Origin: Congeria kusceri
Lineage: Eukaryota > Mollusca > Bivalvia > Myida > Dreissenidae
Reading direction: 5' to 3'
Length of the DNA: 64,000 nucleotides
Assembly: GCA_027627225.1 (NCBI GenBank)
Contig: CM051024.1
Span: forward strand, 81,314,704 to 81,378,703
Shown here: positions 45,233 through 55,895 of the stretch, piece after piece
Numbering within the stretch: position 1 is the stretch's first letter
How the letters are laid out: the number at the start of each line of letters is the position of its first letter
Program-made: the position numbers and the translations under genes
The notes under the pieces: generated by a model
The model's database searches: none
What the model was told of the DNA's origin: nothing
The model's input: only the letters and a program-made list of their open reading frames with translations

Positions 45233-47092
45233 TTCGAAGAATATGTGAGCTTTCCTACTACCCCCGGCGTCTAAGTCCGTGTCTGAATTGGTTAAAATTT
45301 TTATTCATAAGTCTTGTGACTTGAAAACTACATAAGTTATTAACTTGAAACTTGGATTATTCCTTTGTCATCTACTCCAGTGTCAGGGGCAACATTCCTC
45401 ATAACTCTGTTTTGTATTTTGACAGAGTTATGCCCCCTTTTCACCTAGATTTTCTGATAAAAGTGTATATTCAAACGATTTGTAACTTCAAAACTACATA
45501 AGTTATTCACTTGAAACTTGGAACTAATCTTTGGCATCAACTCCAGTATCAGTGACAACATTACCTTTAACTCTGTTTTGTATTTTGACATAGTTGTGCC
45601 CCTTTTGCACGTAGATTTTTTGGTAAGTTTATATTCAGAAGTGTTGTAGCTTCAAAACTACATAAGCTATTTACTTGAGACTTTGATTATACCTTTGTCA
45701 TCAACTCCAGAATCAGGGGCAATATTTCCCATAACTTTGTTTTGTATTTTACCAGAGTTATGCCCCTTTTTCAAATAGATTTTCTGGTTAAAGTTTATAT
45801 TCAAAAGTTTGATAACTTCAACAAACGTTTGTCATCAACTCGTGTATCAGGGGCAACATTCCCCATAAATCTGTTTTGTATTTTGACAGAGTTATGCCCC
45901 CTTTTCACTTAGATTTTCTGGTTAAAGTTTATATATAAAAGTTGTGTAACTTCAAAACTACGTAAGTTATTCACTTGAAACTTGGAATATACCTTTGTCA
46001 TCAGCTCCAGTATCAGCTGCAACATTCCCCATTACTCCGTTTTGTATTTTGACAGAGTTATGACCCTTTTTCATACAGATTTTCTGGTTAAAGTTTATAT
46101 TCAAAAGTTTTGTAACTTCAAAACTACATAAGCTATTCACTTCAAACTTGAAATATACCTTTGTTATCAACTCCAGCATCAGGTTCAATATTCCCCATAA
46201 CTATGTTTTGTATTTTTATGTCGCCTGACTAGGCGACATATAGGGGTTTACTGATGTCGGCGGCGGCGGCCCCTTTCGCTGGTCCGGAGCATAACTCTTA
46301 GACTATTAAAGCTATCAACATGAATCTTCATAGGTAGATAGAGCTAATTGAGGGGAAGTGCAGTGCACAAGAACCATTACTCTGCACCTCATACTTTTGG
46401 AGTTATTGCCCTTTGTTTATTTTCATAATTAATTTTTGTCCGGTGCATGACTCTAAGACTATGAAAGCTATCAATTTGAAACTTCATAGGTAGATAGATC
46501 TCATTGAGGAGAAGTTCAATGCACAAGAACTGTTTCTCTGCATCACACACTTTTGGAGTTATTGCCCTTTGTTTATTTTCATACTTAATTTTTGTCTGGA
46601 GCATAAACTGTAAGACTATGAAAGCTATCAACTTGAAACTTCATATGTAGATAGCTCTCATTGAGGAAAAGTAGAGTGCACAAGAACCGTTACTCTGCAC
46701 CTCATACTTTCGGAGTTATTGCCCTTTGTAAATTTTCATACTTATTTTTGAGTCGCATTTTTGGTTTGAATAAGTCTTTTCTTTGCAATTAGCCAGAGTG
46801 CAGTGCTTTTGAAGATTTCAATAAATCTGTTTAAAAAAAATTGAGCTTCTTTATTTGGATTCACGTAAGCTATCTGGCATCAGGCAATACATCCGACTCG
46901 CGGAGTTCTAGTTACAGAGGTATGCCCACTTTTTAGATTTTGTGGTTAAAATTTTTGTTCTAACATCTTAAAATGTATAAACTTAAAGATTTTGTATTTC
47001 AACAAATTTATTCCCCTTCTACTTTCCAAAATATGTACCAACTGAAATACTTCGAAAAGTCGAGCGCGCTGTCCTCTGACAGCTCTTGTTGT
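45233..47092 (-). repeat. Tandem array of ~180-bp units ending in the ACAAGAGCTGTC terminus
   Basis: Units carry ACTACATAAGTTATTCACTT, a GTCATCAACTCCAGTATCAG block, CAGAGTTATGCCCC and AGATTTTCTGGTTAAAGTTT. The right edge AGTCGAGCGCGCTGTCCTCT … CAGCTCTTGT is the reverse of the end seen at 3435. The array is split by the insertion at 46219-46911. Confidence 0.8.
46219..46911 (-). mobile_element. CTAGAACTCCGCGAGTC family copy inserted in the array
   Basis: It starts TGTCGCCTGACTAGGCGACA and ends ATCCGACTCGCGGAGTTCTAG. Its interior has three ~195-bp units (GACTATGAAAGCTATCAA; GGAGTTATTGCCCTTTGT). The array sequence GTTTTGTATTTTTA on the left continues as TTACAGAGGTATGCCC on the right, so the empty site can be inferred, with TTA (or TA) present at both borders. 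Confidence 0.8.
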
Positions 47093-47099
47093 TGCCACT

Positions 47100-47580
47100 G
47101 ATGTGTTTTTCATTCAATCCTTTCATTGTCATTATTACAATTTCCCTTGGTTTCATCATTTTACAGTGTTCTACTTGGCTGAAACTCATCATGTGACAGG
47201 CTTTTATTTTTCAATGAAGTTGGTTGCCTCTATTAATATTCATAAGGGACTACTTTCTATATAGCCTCTAATTAATGTAGATCTACATAACGCTACTGCA
47301 GTGCAAGGGGCGGAGCTTATGGATGATACTTTAATGTATTATTGCGCGAATTGCAAAAAAATGAATCCCAAATTATTATTTTTTCTTTTTAAGGTAAAGT
47401 TTTAAAGCATATACACAATGGTAATTAGAATTGTAATTATAAGAATTGGAACGCTCTTTTCGGGGCTTCATCAATGCATGAAGGTCTAATTTGTACATAA
47501 AGCCTTTGGCTTTGTGCAAATTAGATGCCCCAAAGCTGACCTTCATACATCGATGAAGCGCCGAAAAGAGCGTTCCATTT
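47100..47580 (-). repeat. ~0.5-kb interspersed repeat with inverted core (copy 2)
   Basis: Reverse-orientation partner of 9143-9640. It contains the foldback GAACGCTCTTTTCGG…CTTCATCAATGCATGAAGG against CCTTCATACATCGATGAAG…CCGAAAAGAGCGTTC. Confidence 0.75.
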
Positions 47581-47901
47581 CTTAAATCAACCCCATTATT
47601 CGGTATTTTCCTTAAAGTGTTGCTTTTGAATGAAAAATCACCTGTCCGGTATCTATCCCAACATTCACAAGTGAACAAAAGCAGTTTTTTGGCAGCTTTT
47701 TCCAGTGACTGAATATTTCCACCCCCTCTAACTCGAAATCATGTATCCCACCTGCATAATACTGCTTAACTCTTAGGTAATTATTATACATAATTCATTA
47801 TGATTTTGATGGAAGTAGTGACTTAAAGCGTTCATTTAAAAGTTCTTCTAATTTCATATGCTAATCTCTTTAGACATTTAATATCTAAAGTTCATATTCA
47901 G

Positions 47902-48001
47902 GTTACAGATATTGCTGATGCCATGATTCTGAAGCGACTGTTCACGGAATTGTTCAACAACGGTGTGGTTGTTGTAGCAACATCCAACAGAGCACCAGAC
48001 G
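47902..48001 (+). CDS. AFG1L: AFG1L exon a (sensor 1)
   Basis: The acceptor is CATATTCAG and the donor ACG|GTTCGT. Phase 0 in, phase 1 out. It encodes [20 protein letters not shown] and then [13 protein letters not shown]. The residues expected just before it (FDEFQ, Walker B) belong to an exon not seen. Confidence 0.92.
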
Positions 48002-51000
48002 GTTCGTTTATTAACTTATTTAGAGTTTTGCTTTGGTGGCTAATTTACTGTGGATACCTTTCTTGTTTTCATATCTGCAGCCCTAAAATGTAGCACAACA
48101 AAGATATTTTTTGATGAGTGATTTTTCAAATACATTACAATATTGACTATTGCATGCTCAAGATACAGGTTGTTGTGAACAAAACTACTATCAAAATAAT
48201 ATTTTCACATTACTTTTTTCTTCTTGTTGGAAAAGAAAATACATTTAGAGGGACTTTTTGCTTCTTCTTAAATTTAAAACATTTTGAATCAGAAATATTC
48301 ATCAATAGATTAAGTTACAGGTCATGTATTATTTGTGTAAATATTTTGTTGTTGCAATTTCTATCCTGTGTCATTATGTTTTTGTTTTCATTCAAATTGA
48401 CAGAAACAATATTCACTATGCATTATTATATCTTTTAGATCTATACAAGAATGGCCTACAGAGAATGAATTTTGTTCCTTTTATTGATGTACTAAAGGCA
48501 AGTATCAAACTGTTTTTATCGTGTTGTTATCTGAATTGTAAAAGTATGGGCTAGTTTTTGTTTGTTACTTGACCAAAAAGTTCTAAAATGCCGGCTACAT
48601 ATCCCTTCAATTGTATAGTTCAGTCAGTCAATGTTTATGTTTTTATATTGTTTGGTTAAGAAATAATTTTGGATTTATGTTGTTTATCGGCCAATAAACA
48701 ACGCTTTGGAGTTCTGATGCCTAGGAATTAAACCAGGAGGGCCTTAGCCTGAGTTGTTTAATAGCCACTCATCAGAACGACAAAGAGTTGTTTATTGGCC
48801 GAAAAACAAGATCATGTGAAAATTATTTCGATTCTAACATGAATTGACAAATATTTTTGCAATTGTAATGAAACCTACATTTCGCTATGCTCTGCTCAGA
48901 ATCGGACTACTACTTTTTGCTATGCTCTACTCAGAATCGGACTACTACATTTTGCTATGCTCTACTCAGAATCGGACTACTACATTTTGCATCGTTTACT
49001 GGGTAGTTGAACAACAATCATTATGTTCTTTGTCTATAGAAAAATTAGTGAGTATCGTGTTAGAATTAAGATTTCAATTTACTGTAGCACCATTGGAAAC
49101 GTTTCAGCAAATTATAATAAAGATATATAATAAAGATAGACGATAAAATCAGCACCCTTGACATGGAAGAAAAAAATAAACATTTACAGTGCTACGTTTA
49201 ATACCACTAATGTTAAGGTTTTCTAAAGACAAAGTTGTAGACAAACTGAAACTCAAATTTTTGTTAGCCAATCGTCCAAAGTTTTAGCCATCGACTTATT
49301 TGAACGGCAGAATTGAGCACTGTTCCTTCTGAAACTAAATACTTTCGTTGTAATATTCCGTACAGGAAATGCAGAAATATTAATAAAATGCTACAGTTGT
49401 TATGAATTCTTTCAGAAACACAGTGAAGTTCTGTGTCTGGACTCGGGGATAGATTACAGGATGACCTCTTTACCAAAAGAAGGCAGCATATATTTCCTGT
49501 AAGAATTGACGCTACACTTTGGGCAAAACTCTGACAAACATCGTATCAGAAATTTTTTTTTCATGAAATGTCCATCATATAATTAAGTCCTAGCTTTCTG
49601 AATTTCTAAACATGTTCAATCTAATTTTTTCATAAGGTCAATTGTGCTGTTAAAAAAGCATTTGCATATTGTTTCTCTATTAAAATATTTTTTATTCTTT
49701 TATAACAATTACGTTTATTAATGTGTAATACACTACTAAGAAATCTACATGTATGTCTAGGCATTCTCTGGATTGTAAGCTTAAATTGGAAATGTGAATT
49801 TTTTGGTATGTTAAATAACATTTAATATTTTTTTAATTGATATGAAAATTTTATGTTTTTTGTTATTCTAATTATAATAGAACAAAATAGACAGATTGTT
49901 GTCACAAACTTGCACAATACAAAACAAGCCTTTACGTTTGTGGTGTCTGTTAGATAATGAAGCACGATACTTTTCTTTTCCAGCACCAATGACCGTGGTT
50001 GTACAGAGAAAGTAGATGAAGTGTTTGAGGAACTGATAGCGGATGAAGATGATGGTATTGAAATTGAATAAAACCATTCTAACATTACACGCGAGTTTTC
50101 TATAGACGAAGAACAAAATTTACTGTTGTTAAACTACCAATAAACAACCCCAAAAATAGTTCAGAAACTGTTAAATATAGTTTGAATTGTAATTGCAGAA
50201 AATGTTGTCAGGTCAGGTTAGAATCGAAATAATGTTCGCATTATCGTTGTTTATCATCTAATAAACACAGATTTGCCATACTGATGCTGTATATTAACGT
50301 CCTCGTGGTTTAATTAATATGAACTCCGGATCGTTGTTTATTAGCCAATTAACGACTCAATCATTAATTATTTCTTAATTAAATTCTACCAAGATTCATG
50401 AAATATTAATATATGTATTAAACAGTATTTAAGTTGTTTCTGTACAGGAAAGTTGAAGTGGTTTATACTATCAAAACTGTATTTAAACCCAAATTTGAAG
50501 CTGTTTTAAGATCTGGTTGTTAACACAGTAAGTTCATGTATGTTGTTTTAAGCTATAAAAACTGTTTGTAAACACATTAGTTGTTAAATAACTTTTTGGG
50601 GAATTCACTTTACTTCATTAACTAAATATCTCATTCACTAAATGGCCAGGTTTGTTTATCATCTAATTCACATCCCCTTAAGTTTGTGCAGACAATAACT
50701 TGAGGCGTTTTAGTGCAATCGTTATGAGTCTTCAGGGAAGTGTTAGTAGGCAGAACAGAAAGGTCAAGTTTGGTTTTCGGCAAAGCCAGTCCATCTGTAT
50801 TCTCGCAGTACTTAACCATTAAGTAAATATTTGCAGCAAAAAACAACTAACCAAACATTTTCTTTCAATAACATGCTATAAATTGAACCTTTTCACGACA
50901 ATAACAACTGGAAATTGTGTTTAAAAGTAAAGTATTTTTTCTTAAATTATTGTGTTGTTCAATGCATCCTGCGGCCATCTTGAAAAATTTCGTCATCGGT

Positions 51001-54000
51001 AATCTCGCGGTAAAACTTTTGTTTTGAAATAAGTTTGCTGTTAGTGTATAAACAAACACAAATACACTTAAAAGTGTTGGATTGTAACCTTTTACAAATG
51101 TAACAAAACAATAATTTAAGTCTTCATTATATGAGCCCGTGCAGACACGAGTGTAGACATCGATGGCCTAATGTCTACTGATGGCTGCGAGCTGATACAA
51201 AAGTTATTTATAATTATTGTTTCAAATCATATTGCTTGTTTGTTTTCGAATGAAATAATTTATAACTTATTATTTTCTTAAAGAAAACCAAAAATATGCT
51301 TGATGTTGACAATTAAGCATGAAAATCCGAAGATAAACAATTACTGTGTAAATACAGATATCGCGAGAATACCGATGCCGAGTATAATTGCTCTTATCGA
51401 ACTTGAGTTATTCCCCCTTTTTTAAAAATAGTTCAAATAAAGCTTGTGCAGACAATGACTTGAGAAGTTTGTGTGCAGTCATTATGAAACATTAAGGAAG
51501 TGTTAGTAGGCATAAAAGAAAGGTTAAGTTCCGTTTTCGGCATATTTGCTCTTATCGTACTTGAGTTATGCCCCATCAGGCCACATAACTGACTCGCGGA
51601 GTTCTAGTTTTAAATATCCTTATCATGCTTGTATTTGTAATGCTGATATATTAAGGGAGAAAAATATTCTGTGTTATATAATAAACTAACGTGGTTTTAG
51701 GGCTATTTTTGGGATCAATGTCTTTATTTTCATATATTTTACTATTTGTACTTAAACATGTTATATTTTCTACTAAGACAGATATCCAGTTATAAATGAA
51801 CATGTTACGTAAAAAATCTGTCAAATGACAAAAGCAAAGTCTTGGGACGTAATGTTCGACTGCCAAAGACATGCGGGAGAGTGCTGGATGCCACATTTGA
51901 CAGTCTGTGTGCTGAAGTATTTAAGTGTTACATCTAGACTGTGAAAGGGACAGGGTTATGTGAACAAAGGGCACGGTGCTAAGAAAATGGGTCAGGTCAA
52001 TCACATGACTCAATGACGTGCCCTTGCATCTGTATTTACATTTATGTTCTTATATATAATATTATACAAATGTATGTTTTGGATATGTTGAAAATATCAG
52101 TTAACAAACCGGTTTCGCTGGTTCAAAAAAAATATAATGCTGACACATATGTAACGGTACTTACATGTATTTCTAGTAATCAAGGAAGATCCATGATGCC
52201 TGAAGCTCATTTCGAATTTGGTCTTGGGCAGATTACCGGTATTCACAAAGCTCCTAAGGGAAATCTTAAGTTGTACTTAAGTGAAATTTTCTATGTAAAA
52301 TCCAGTAATTTCTGTTGAGACAAAAGGGCTAAATACTTAACAACTAAGCAATATTGACTAGTTTAAAACATTTTAATGTCAAAGACCTATACATGAAACA
52401 GCCAGAGACTTTAGGAATTTATGAATTTAAGAATCTTTCCATAAGAATGGGTAGAACTTTCTTGTGGGTAGAACTAGTACTTGGTGTCTGTTGTGGACAT
52501 CACTCGAATGCTCTGTGAGTGGGGATCAAACTCATGATCTCCTGATCAAAAGACGGACACCATATCCATTGCTCAACTGATATCTTACATGTATGCGACT
52601 TTTCTAGGCTGCCACTAAGAAATAATAAGCTGTTTAATTGGTCCAGTTTGCAAAAATAAAGCTAGTTTTGAATGCCAATTGAATATTATTTTTTTATTCA
52701 GTTAAAAAAATAAAATTCAGGTACTCTGTTGTGTGGAAACTTGTGGTAGACGGCAAATGTGTCATTTGCGGGTTTGATGCCAACATATATATTATTATAA
52801 TTCAAGTTTTTGTTTTACATTTGTGAAATTTTCATTGGAGTTGTTGTTGTTTAAAAGATTAAACTATTCCTTTGTAGCCCAAACAAGAAAGGTAGCATGT
52901 TAGAGCAGAGAGCAGCATTACACTGTTTTCTTCAGGATTCTGCTCTCATCTCAGTGGGCTATAATTTCAGGCTTTAGGGGCTGTGGACTACCTAGAGATC
53001 AGTCGACACTTTGATTCTGTGATAGTGCGAGACATACCCAAGATGACCTTGAAACACAAATCTGAGGCTACGCGATTTCTCGTGTTGGTGGATACATTGT
53101 ATGATAACAGGGTACATGTTGTATGTGACAAAATAACATCCCGAATGTATCCTACTTAAAATACATTTCAGGCGTGGCAAAATCAAACGTCCGTATTGTC
53201 TATCTGGGCCCAGAGCATGTACAGTCGAGTGAAAATTTGCCAGAATTTACTATATAATTACTGTACGGACCAGTGACAAACAGCATTTCAAGGGCTGAGT
53301 GTAAAACTATTGTATCTGATATAGAAATGTTAAGCAGATACAACAGTTTCACACTCAACCCTGTCGGGCCCGGCTAGCTCAGTTGGTAGAGCGCTAGACT
53401 GTCAATCTGGGGATCGTGAGTTCGAACCCCAGCACTGCCACATAACTTGTGTGGGGATTGGTCATGAAAGTATTTCGACGGCCATTCTCCCCTACCTCTG
53501 ATTCAAGTAGGGCTGTTGTCAGTTACTGGCATAGGTATGTGCACTTAGTACTGGTAAACCGCTTAAATCGGCTAAGCTTGCCCAGGAAAAGTGTGAGTAG
53601 GTTAACTGACCGCCGTGATATGACTGAAATACTGTTAAAAACGGCAAAAAATACAAACAAACAAACTTGTCAAAAACAGACAAGTAAGGGAATATAAGAT
53701 TTCAGCACCCCTTTACACCTAGGGCCCTCCATAATACCCTTAGATAGTACAGAAGGAATTCTCACAATTCTAGAAGAGACGACAAGATAAAGTAGGGAAT
53801 GTTTAGTCGTTTTATGTAATTTAGAAGTAAACAGTTAGTGGCTGTTAAAAAATACTAGCGCTCTAGTGTGATGTTATTTATTATGACTCTTTCTCTTTAT
53901 GTGGCCAGTGTTGATTTGTATGTATGTTTTATATTCATTTTCTTAATAATAGGTAAATCAGTTATATTTCACATATTAAGTTGTTTCTCGTGTGATAAAA

Positions 54001-55521
54001 ATACATATGCTTAAGTAACTATAATTGTCTTTAAAATAACAGAAGTGGTGTAACAAAAGCGACTATGTGGAACGACTTAGAGTATAAAGCTTCAATCCAC
54101 TTTAATACTGTACATATGTATATATACACTGTACATATGTCTGTTGTGAATAACTATGTTCAAACAGAAGTGATTTTAAACCATTCGGTCTCTGATAAAA
54201 GAGGGGCGGCCCAGAACTACATTTGTTTCTTCTGTTGAAACTACTTTCTACCTTAACCCATTTGTATAATTTCAGGTTCGTCTGATATGTTCGGCTGCCG
54301 ACGTTCCAAACAGGCTGTTCACACGGGGCAAGGAAACATTGAGACAGGAAGACATGAACAGGATGCTAATGGATGACCTTGGTTTAAAAGCGGTAAGAAA
54401 TATTGAGTTCTGTCACTCAAACTTAAGGACATTAAATGTTCAAGTTAAAGCTTTGCTGCCTTTTACTTCCTATGGGAATATGTACATGATTTTTAGCTAG
54501 ATATACATAGTAAGCATTGCCATAATACAATTCACAATTCCGATAATATAATTTGACCATGTTGACATAGTATGCTGTAACAGGCAGTCGGCTTAGATTC
54601 AGAAGGCCATTTTTGGATTCTTGTCAAAAAAGATTATATAGATCTTTTTCAAGGACACAAACTATCGGTTCTGCCCAAAAAAATAATTATGTTTTTCAAA
54701 AAGGCACAGACTTTAAATGTTTCTGAACTTAATGTATTCAAATTATATCTGCCTACCATGCATTTCAATTCCTAAAACACCGCGTATACCCAATCTCAAA
54801 CTTAGTCTCAAATAAATTATAAAAATATTGACCAATGAAAACTCTTATTATGTATAGGCTTGGGATTCGATTGGTTAATATTTAAGATAAGAAATAATAC
54901 CAGGTTTAAGTATGCTCGTAGTCATGAACCCGGAGCTCAGATGTCTCAAACCCAAGCAAATTTACTTTGAAATCACTACCCTTAGTTATATAACCCATTA
55001 CCACTGCATGACTCACCACGACACACTATAAGTTGACCGCCTATTGACGCATATGGCCTCACCTATCGTTCAACAAATAATTATGCACACTGATGCATTT
55101 CTAATCTCCTAACTATAGATGCGCTTTGATACAATCTAATTCAAAACAACCTATTTTAAGTTGTTATGACATCATATCGGGAATATCCCTAATATGAACA
55201 TTTTAAACTTTCCTCAACAAAAATCTGCACAAGAGTACTATTTAAAGTATGTCAGTCCAGCGATCCAATCATCTAACACATGCACTAGTCGATCATTGAA
55301 CTTCCTATTCAATAAAAACAAGTTAGACGCCACATTGCAAATTTCTGACAAAATACATTATAAACTTGCCTTTCATGCATTTCAGAGCTCAGATGACTCC
55401 AACACACGTATATTCACCGGGGGAAGAGGAGCTGTTTGCATTCGAGAGGACGGTTTCCCGGCTAACAGAAATGCAGACGGAAGAATATTGGAACTGTCGA
55501 GCACTACGTGGCAGCTCTTGA
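47902..55521 (+). CDS. AFG1L: AFG1-like ATPase (AFG1L/LACE1), eight 3' exons
   Basis: AFG1L is a mitochondrial AAA-family ATPase linked to respiratory-chain protein quality control. The exons are 47902-48001, 48439-48497, 49416-49498, 49984-50054, 51840-51916, 52971-53111, 54276-54392 and 55386 (or 55393)-55521. All joins are in phase, apart from an ambiguity in the last exon. The order of conserved blocks matches the family: [26 protein letters not shown] (sensor 1), [74 protein letters not shown] and [19 protein letters not shown], ending near EEYWN. The P-loop and Walker B exons (the first half of the protein) were not found between 42.3 kb and 47.9 kb; a different gene lies further upstream. 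So either a very long intron spans that gene, or this is a partial copy. Confidence 0.92.
48439..48497 (+). CDS. AFG1L: AFG1L exon b
   Basis: The acceptor is ATATCTTTTAG. The donor is AAAG|GCAAGT, a non-canonical GC donor with an otherwise perfect consensus. It encodes [20 protein letters not shown]. Confidence 0.92.
48655..49050 (-). repeat. Foldback family, reverse copy with expanded 36-bp block
   Basis: The hairpin 48655-48840 (TTTATCGGCCAATAAACAAC / GTTGTTTATTGGCCGAAAAA) is followed by 2.8 copies of a 36-bp unit at 48884-48985 (TGCTATGCTCTACTCAGAAT CGGACTACTACATTT). Then comes TTCTTTGTCTATAG, the reversed body end seen at 40563. The 36-bp unit is single in the 40563 copy. Confidence 0.75.
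49416..49498 (+). CDS. AFG1L: AFG1L exon c
   Basis: The acceptor is AATTCTTTCAG and the donor TTTCCT|GTAAGA. Phase 0 in, phase 2 out. It encodes [20 protein letters not shown], including the family LDSGIDYR block. Confidence 0.92.
49984..50054 (+). CDS. AFG1L: AFG1L exon d
   Basis: The acceptor is TTTTCTTTTCCAG and the donor GATGATG|GTATTG. It completes a Leu codon and encodes [20 protein letters not shown], the helix after the sensor region. Confidence 0.85.
50099..50372 (+). repeat. Foldback family copy in an AFG1L intron
   Basis: It starts TCTATAGACGAAGAACAAAA like 40563 and ends in a degraded hairpin around CCTCGTGGTTTAATT (TCGTTGTTTATCATCTAATA / TCGTTGTTTATTAGCCAATT). Confidence 0.7.
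50680..50800 (-). repeat. CTAGAACTCC family, internal fragment
   Basis: The blocks GTGCAGACAATAACTTGAG and GGAAGTGTTAGTAGGCA match those at 51434-51515, minus-strand orientation of the family. Neither end is present. Confidence 0.6.
51400..51610 (-). repeat. CTAGAACTCC family, copy with terminus
   Basis: It carries TGTGCAGACAATGACTTGAG, GGAAGTGTTAGTAGGCATAA and CTTGAGTTATGCCCCATC, and ends GACTCGCGGAGTTCTAG at 51610. It lies in the intron between AFG1L exons d and e. Confidence 0.7.
51840..51916 (+). CDS. AFG1L: AFG1L exon e
   Basis: The acceptor AAAAGCAAAG has a poor pyrimidine tract; the donor is GCTGAA|GTATTT. It encodes [20 protein letters not shown] then SLCAE, matching the family's conserved Cys-Gly and F-x-x-LC positions. 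A small exon between d and e is possible, because the linker is shorter than in vertebrates. Confidence 0.85.
52435..52590 (-). mobile_element. tRNA-derived SINE fragment
   Basis: On minus: CAGTTGAGCAATGGATATGG (A box), GTCCGTCTTTTGATCAGGAG (anticodon arm region), GAGTTTGATCCCC (B box), then a body with AGTACTAGTTCTACCCACA. It is a different SINE type from 53368. Confidence 0.65.
52971..53111 (+). CDS. AFG1L: AFG1L exon f
   Basis: The acceptor is CTATAATTTCAG and the donor GATAACAG|G at GGTACATG (exon ends 53111). It has 47 codons in phase 0. It encodes [20 protein letters not shown] then [20 protein letters not shown]. Confidence 0.93.
53291..53362. repeat. 28-bp-stem hairpin next to a SINE
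   Basis: The arms 53291-53318 and 53335-53362 pair at 25 of 28 positions with a 16-nt loop (AGGGCTGAGTGTAAAACTAT… / …GTTTCACACTCAACCCT). The SINE tRNA-like head starts six bases later. It could be a pre-miRNA-like hairpin or a MITE relic. Confidence 0.75.
53368..53666 (+). mobile_element. tRNA-derived SINE (V-SINE-like), copy B
   Basis: The head GCCCGGCTAGCTCAGTTGG holds the A box and GAGTTCGAACCCC the B box; the anticodon-loop sequence is CTGTCAA. The body ACTGGCATAGGTATGTGC is followed by CTGACCGCCGTGATATGACT, GAAATACTGTTAAAAACGGC and a CAAACAAACAAAC tail. It is in the AFG1L intron between exons f and g, and better preserved than copy A. Confidence 0.85.
54276..54392 (+). CDS. AFG1L: AFG1L exon g
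   Basis: The acceptor is TATAATTTCAG and the donor AAAGCG|GTAAGA. It has 39 codons in phase 0. It encodes [20 protein letters not shown] … [10 protein letters not shown], the family's last beta strand and the MDDLG motif. Confidence 0.93.
55386..55521 (+). CDS. AFG1L: AFG1L terminal exon h (acceptor ambiguous or frameshifted)
   Basis: Two acceptors lie 7 nt apart: TTTCAG|AGCTC (exon from 55386) and GCTCAG|ATGAC (exon from 55393). The second keeps the frame [20 protein letters not shown] … EEYWN open to TGA at 55519-55521. The first reads [12 protein letters not shown], which fits the family's SQDS…FTG-like linker, but then leaves the frame at a run of five G (55419-55423). Without one G it would continue into GEEELFAF. 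Confidence 0.8.
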
Positions 55522-55641
55522 TGATGGCTGAAATCTAGGCCATACAGATTTAAATCAATACCTTCTGATATTAAGGTTCTATATTTGATAATTTTGCAGA
55601 TTGTTACGTTATTTTTTAAAGTCATGGATGATAATATTGAG

Positions 55642-55895
55642 GCGTGTCGTGGGGAAACTGGGCTTAATGCACGTGCGTTAAGTGTCGTCCCGGATTAGCC
55701 AATGCTGTCCGCACAGGCTAATCCAGGACTGCATTTTCCACTTTTATGGTATTTTCTGTTTCAAGTAAGTGTCTTCTAAACATACATCCACTGTGGGCAG
55801 AAAGTGCCATCCTGGATTAGCCTGTCCGGACTGCACAGGCTAATCCGGGACGACTCTTTCGCACTTGCATTAAGCCCAGTATTCCCAAGACACGC
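55642..55895. mobile_element. TIR element, GCGTGTCGTGGGGAAACTGG family
   Basis: The left end GCGTGTCGTGGGGAAACTGG GCTTAATGCACGTGCG is inverted at the right (CATTAAGCCCAGTATTCCCA AGACACGC). Inside, two facing GTCCCGGATTAGCC / GGCTAATCC blocks make secondary hairpins. The class is familiar from bivalve genomes, from memory. It lies about 120 bp past the AFG1L stop, in its likely 3' UTR. Confidence 0.85.

Noticed and set aside
50865..51059. Minus-strand first exon starting MAAGC after AAGATGGCCGC
   Set aside because: A YY1-like start context is suggestive, but the frame has no donor or homology and sits inside an AFG1L intron.
1652..51610. CTAGAACTCC family as Helitrons
   Set aside because: The CTAG end and small hairpin fit loosely, but the 46219 copy shows TTA/TA at both borders and there is no 5' TC terminus that I can fix. 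Left unclassified.
53368..53441. Functional tRNA-Asp(GUC)
   Set aside because: A and B boxes and a GTC loop are present, but the acceptor and T stems do not pair and the sequence continues into a SINE body.
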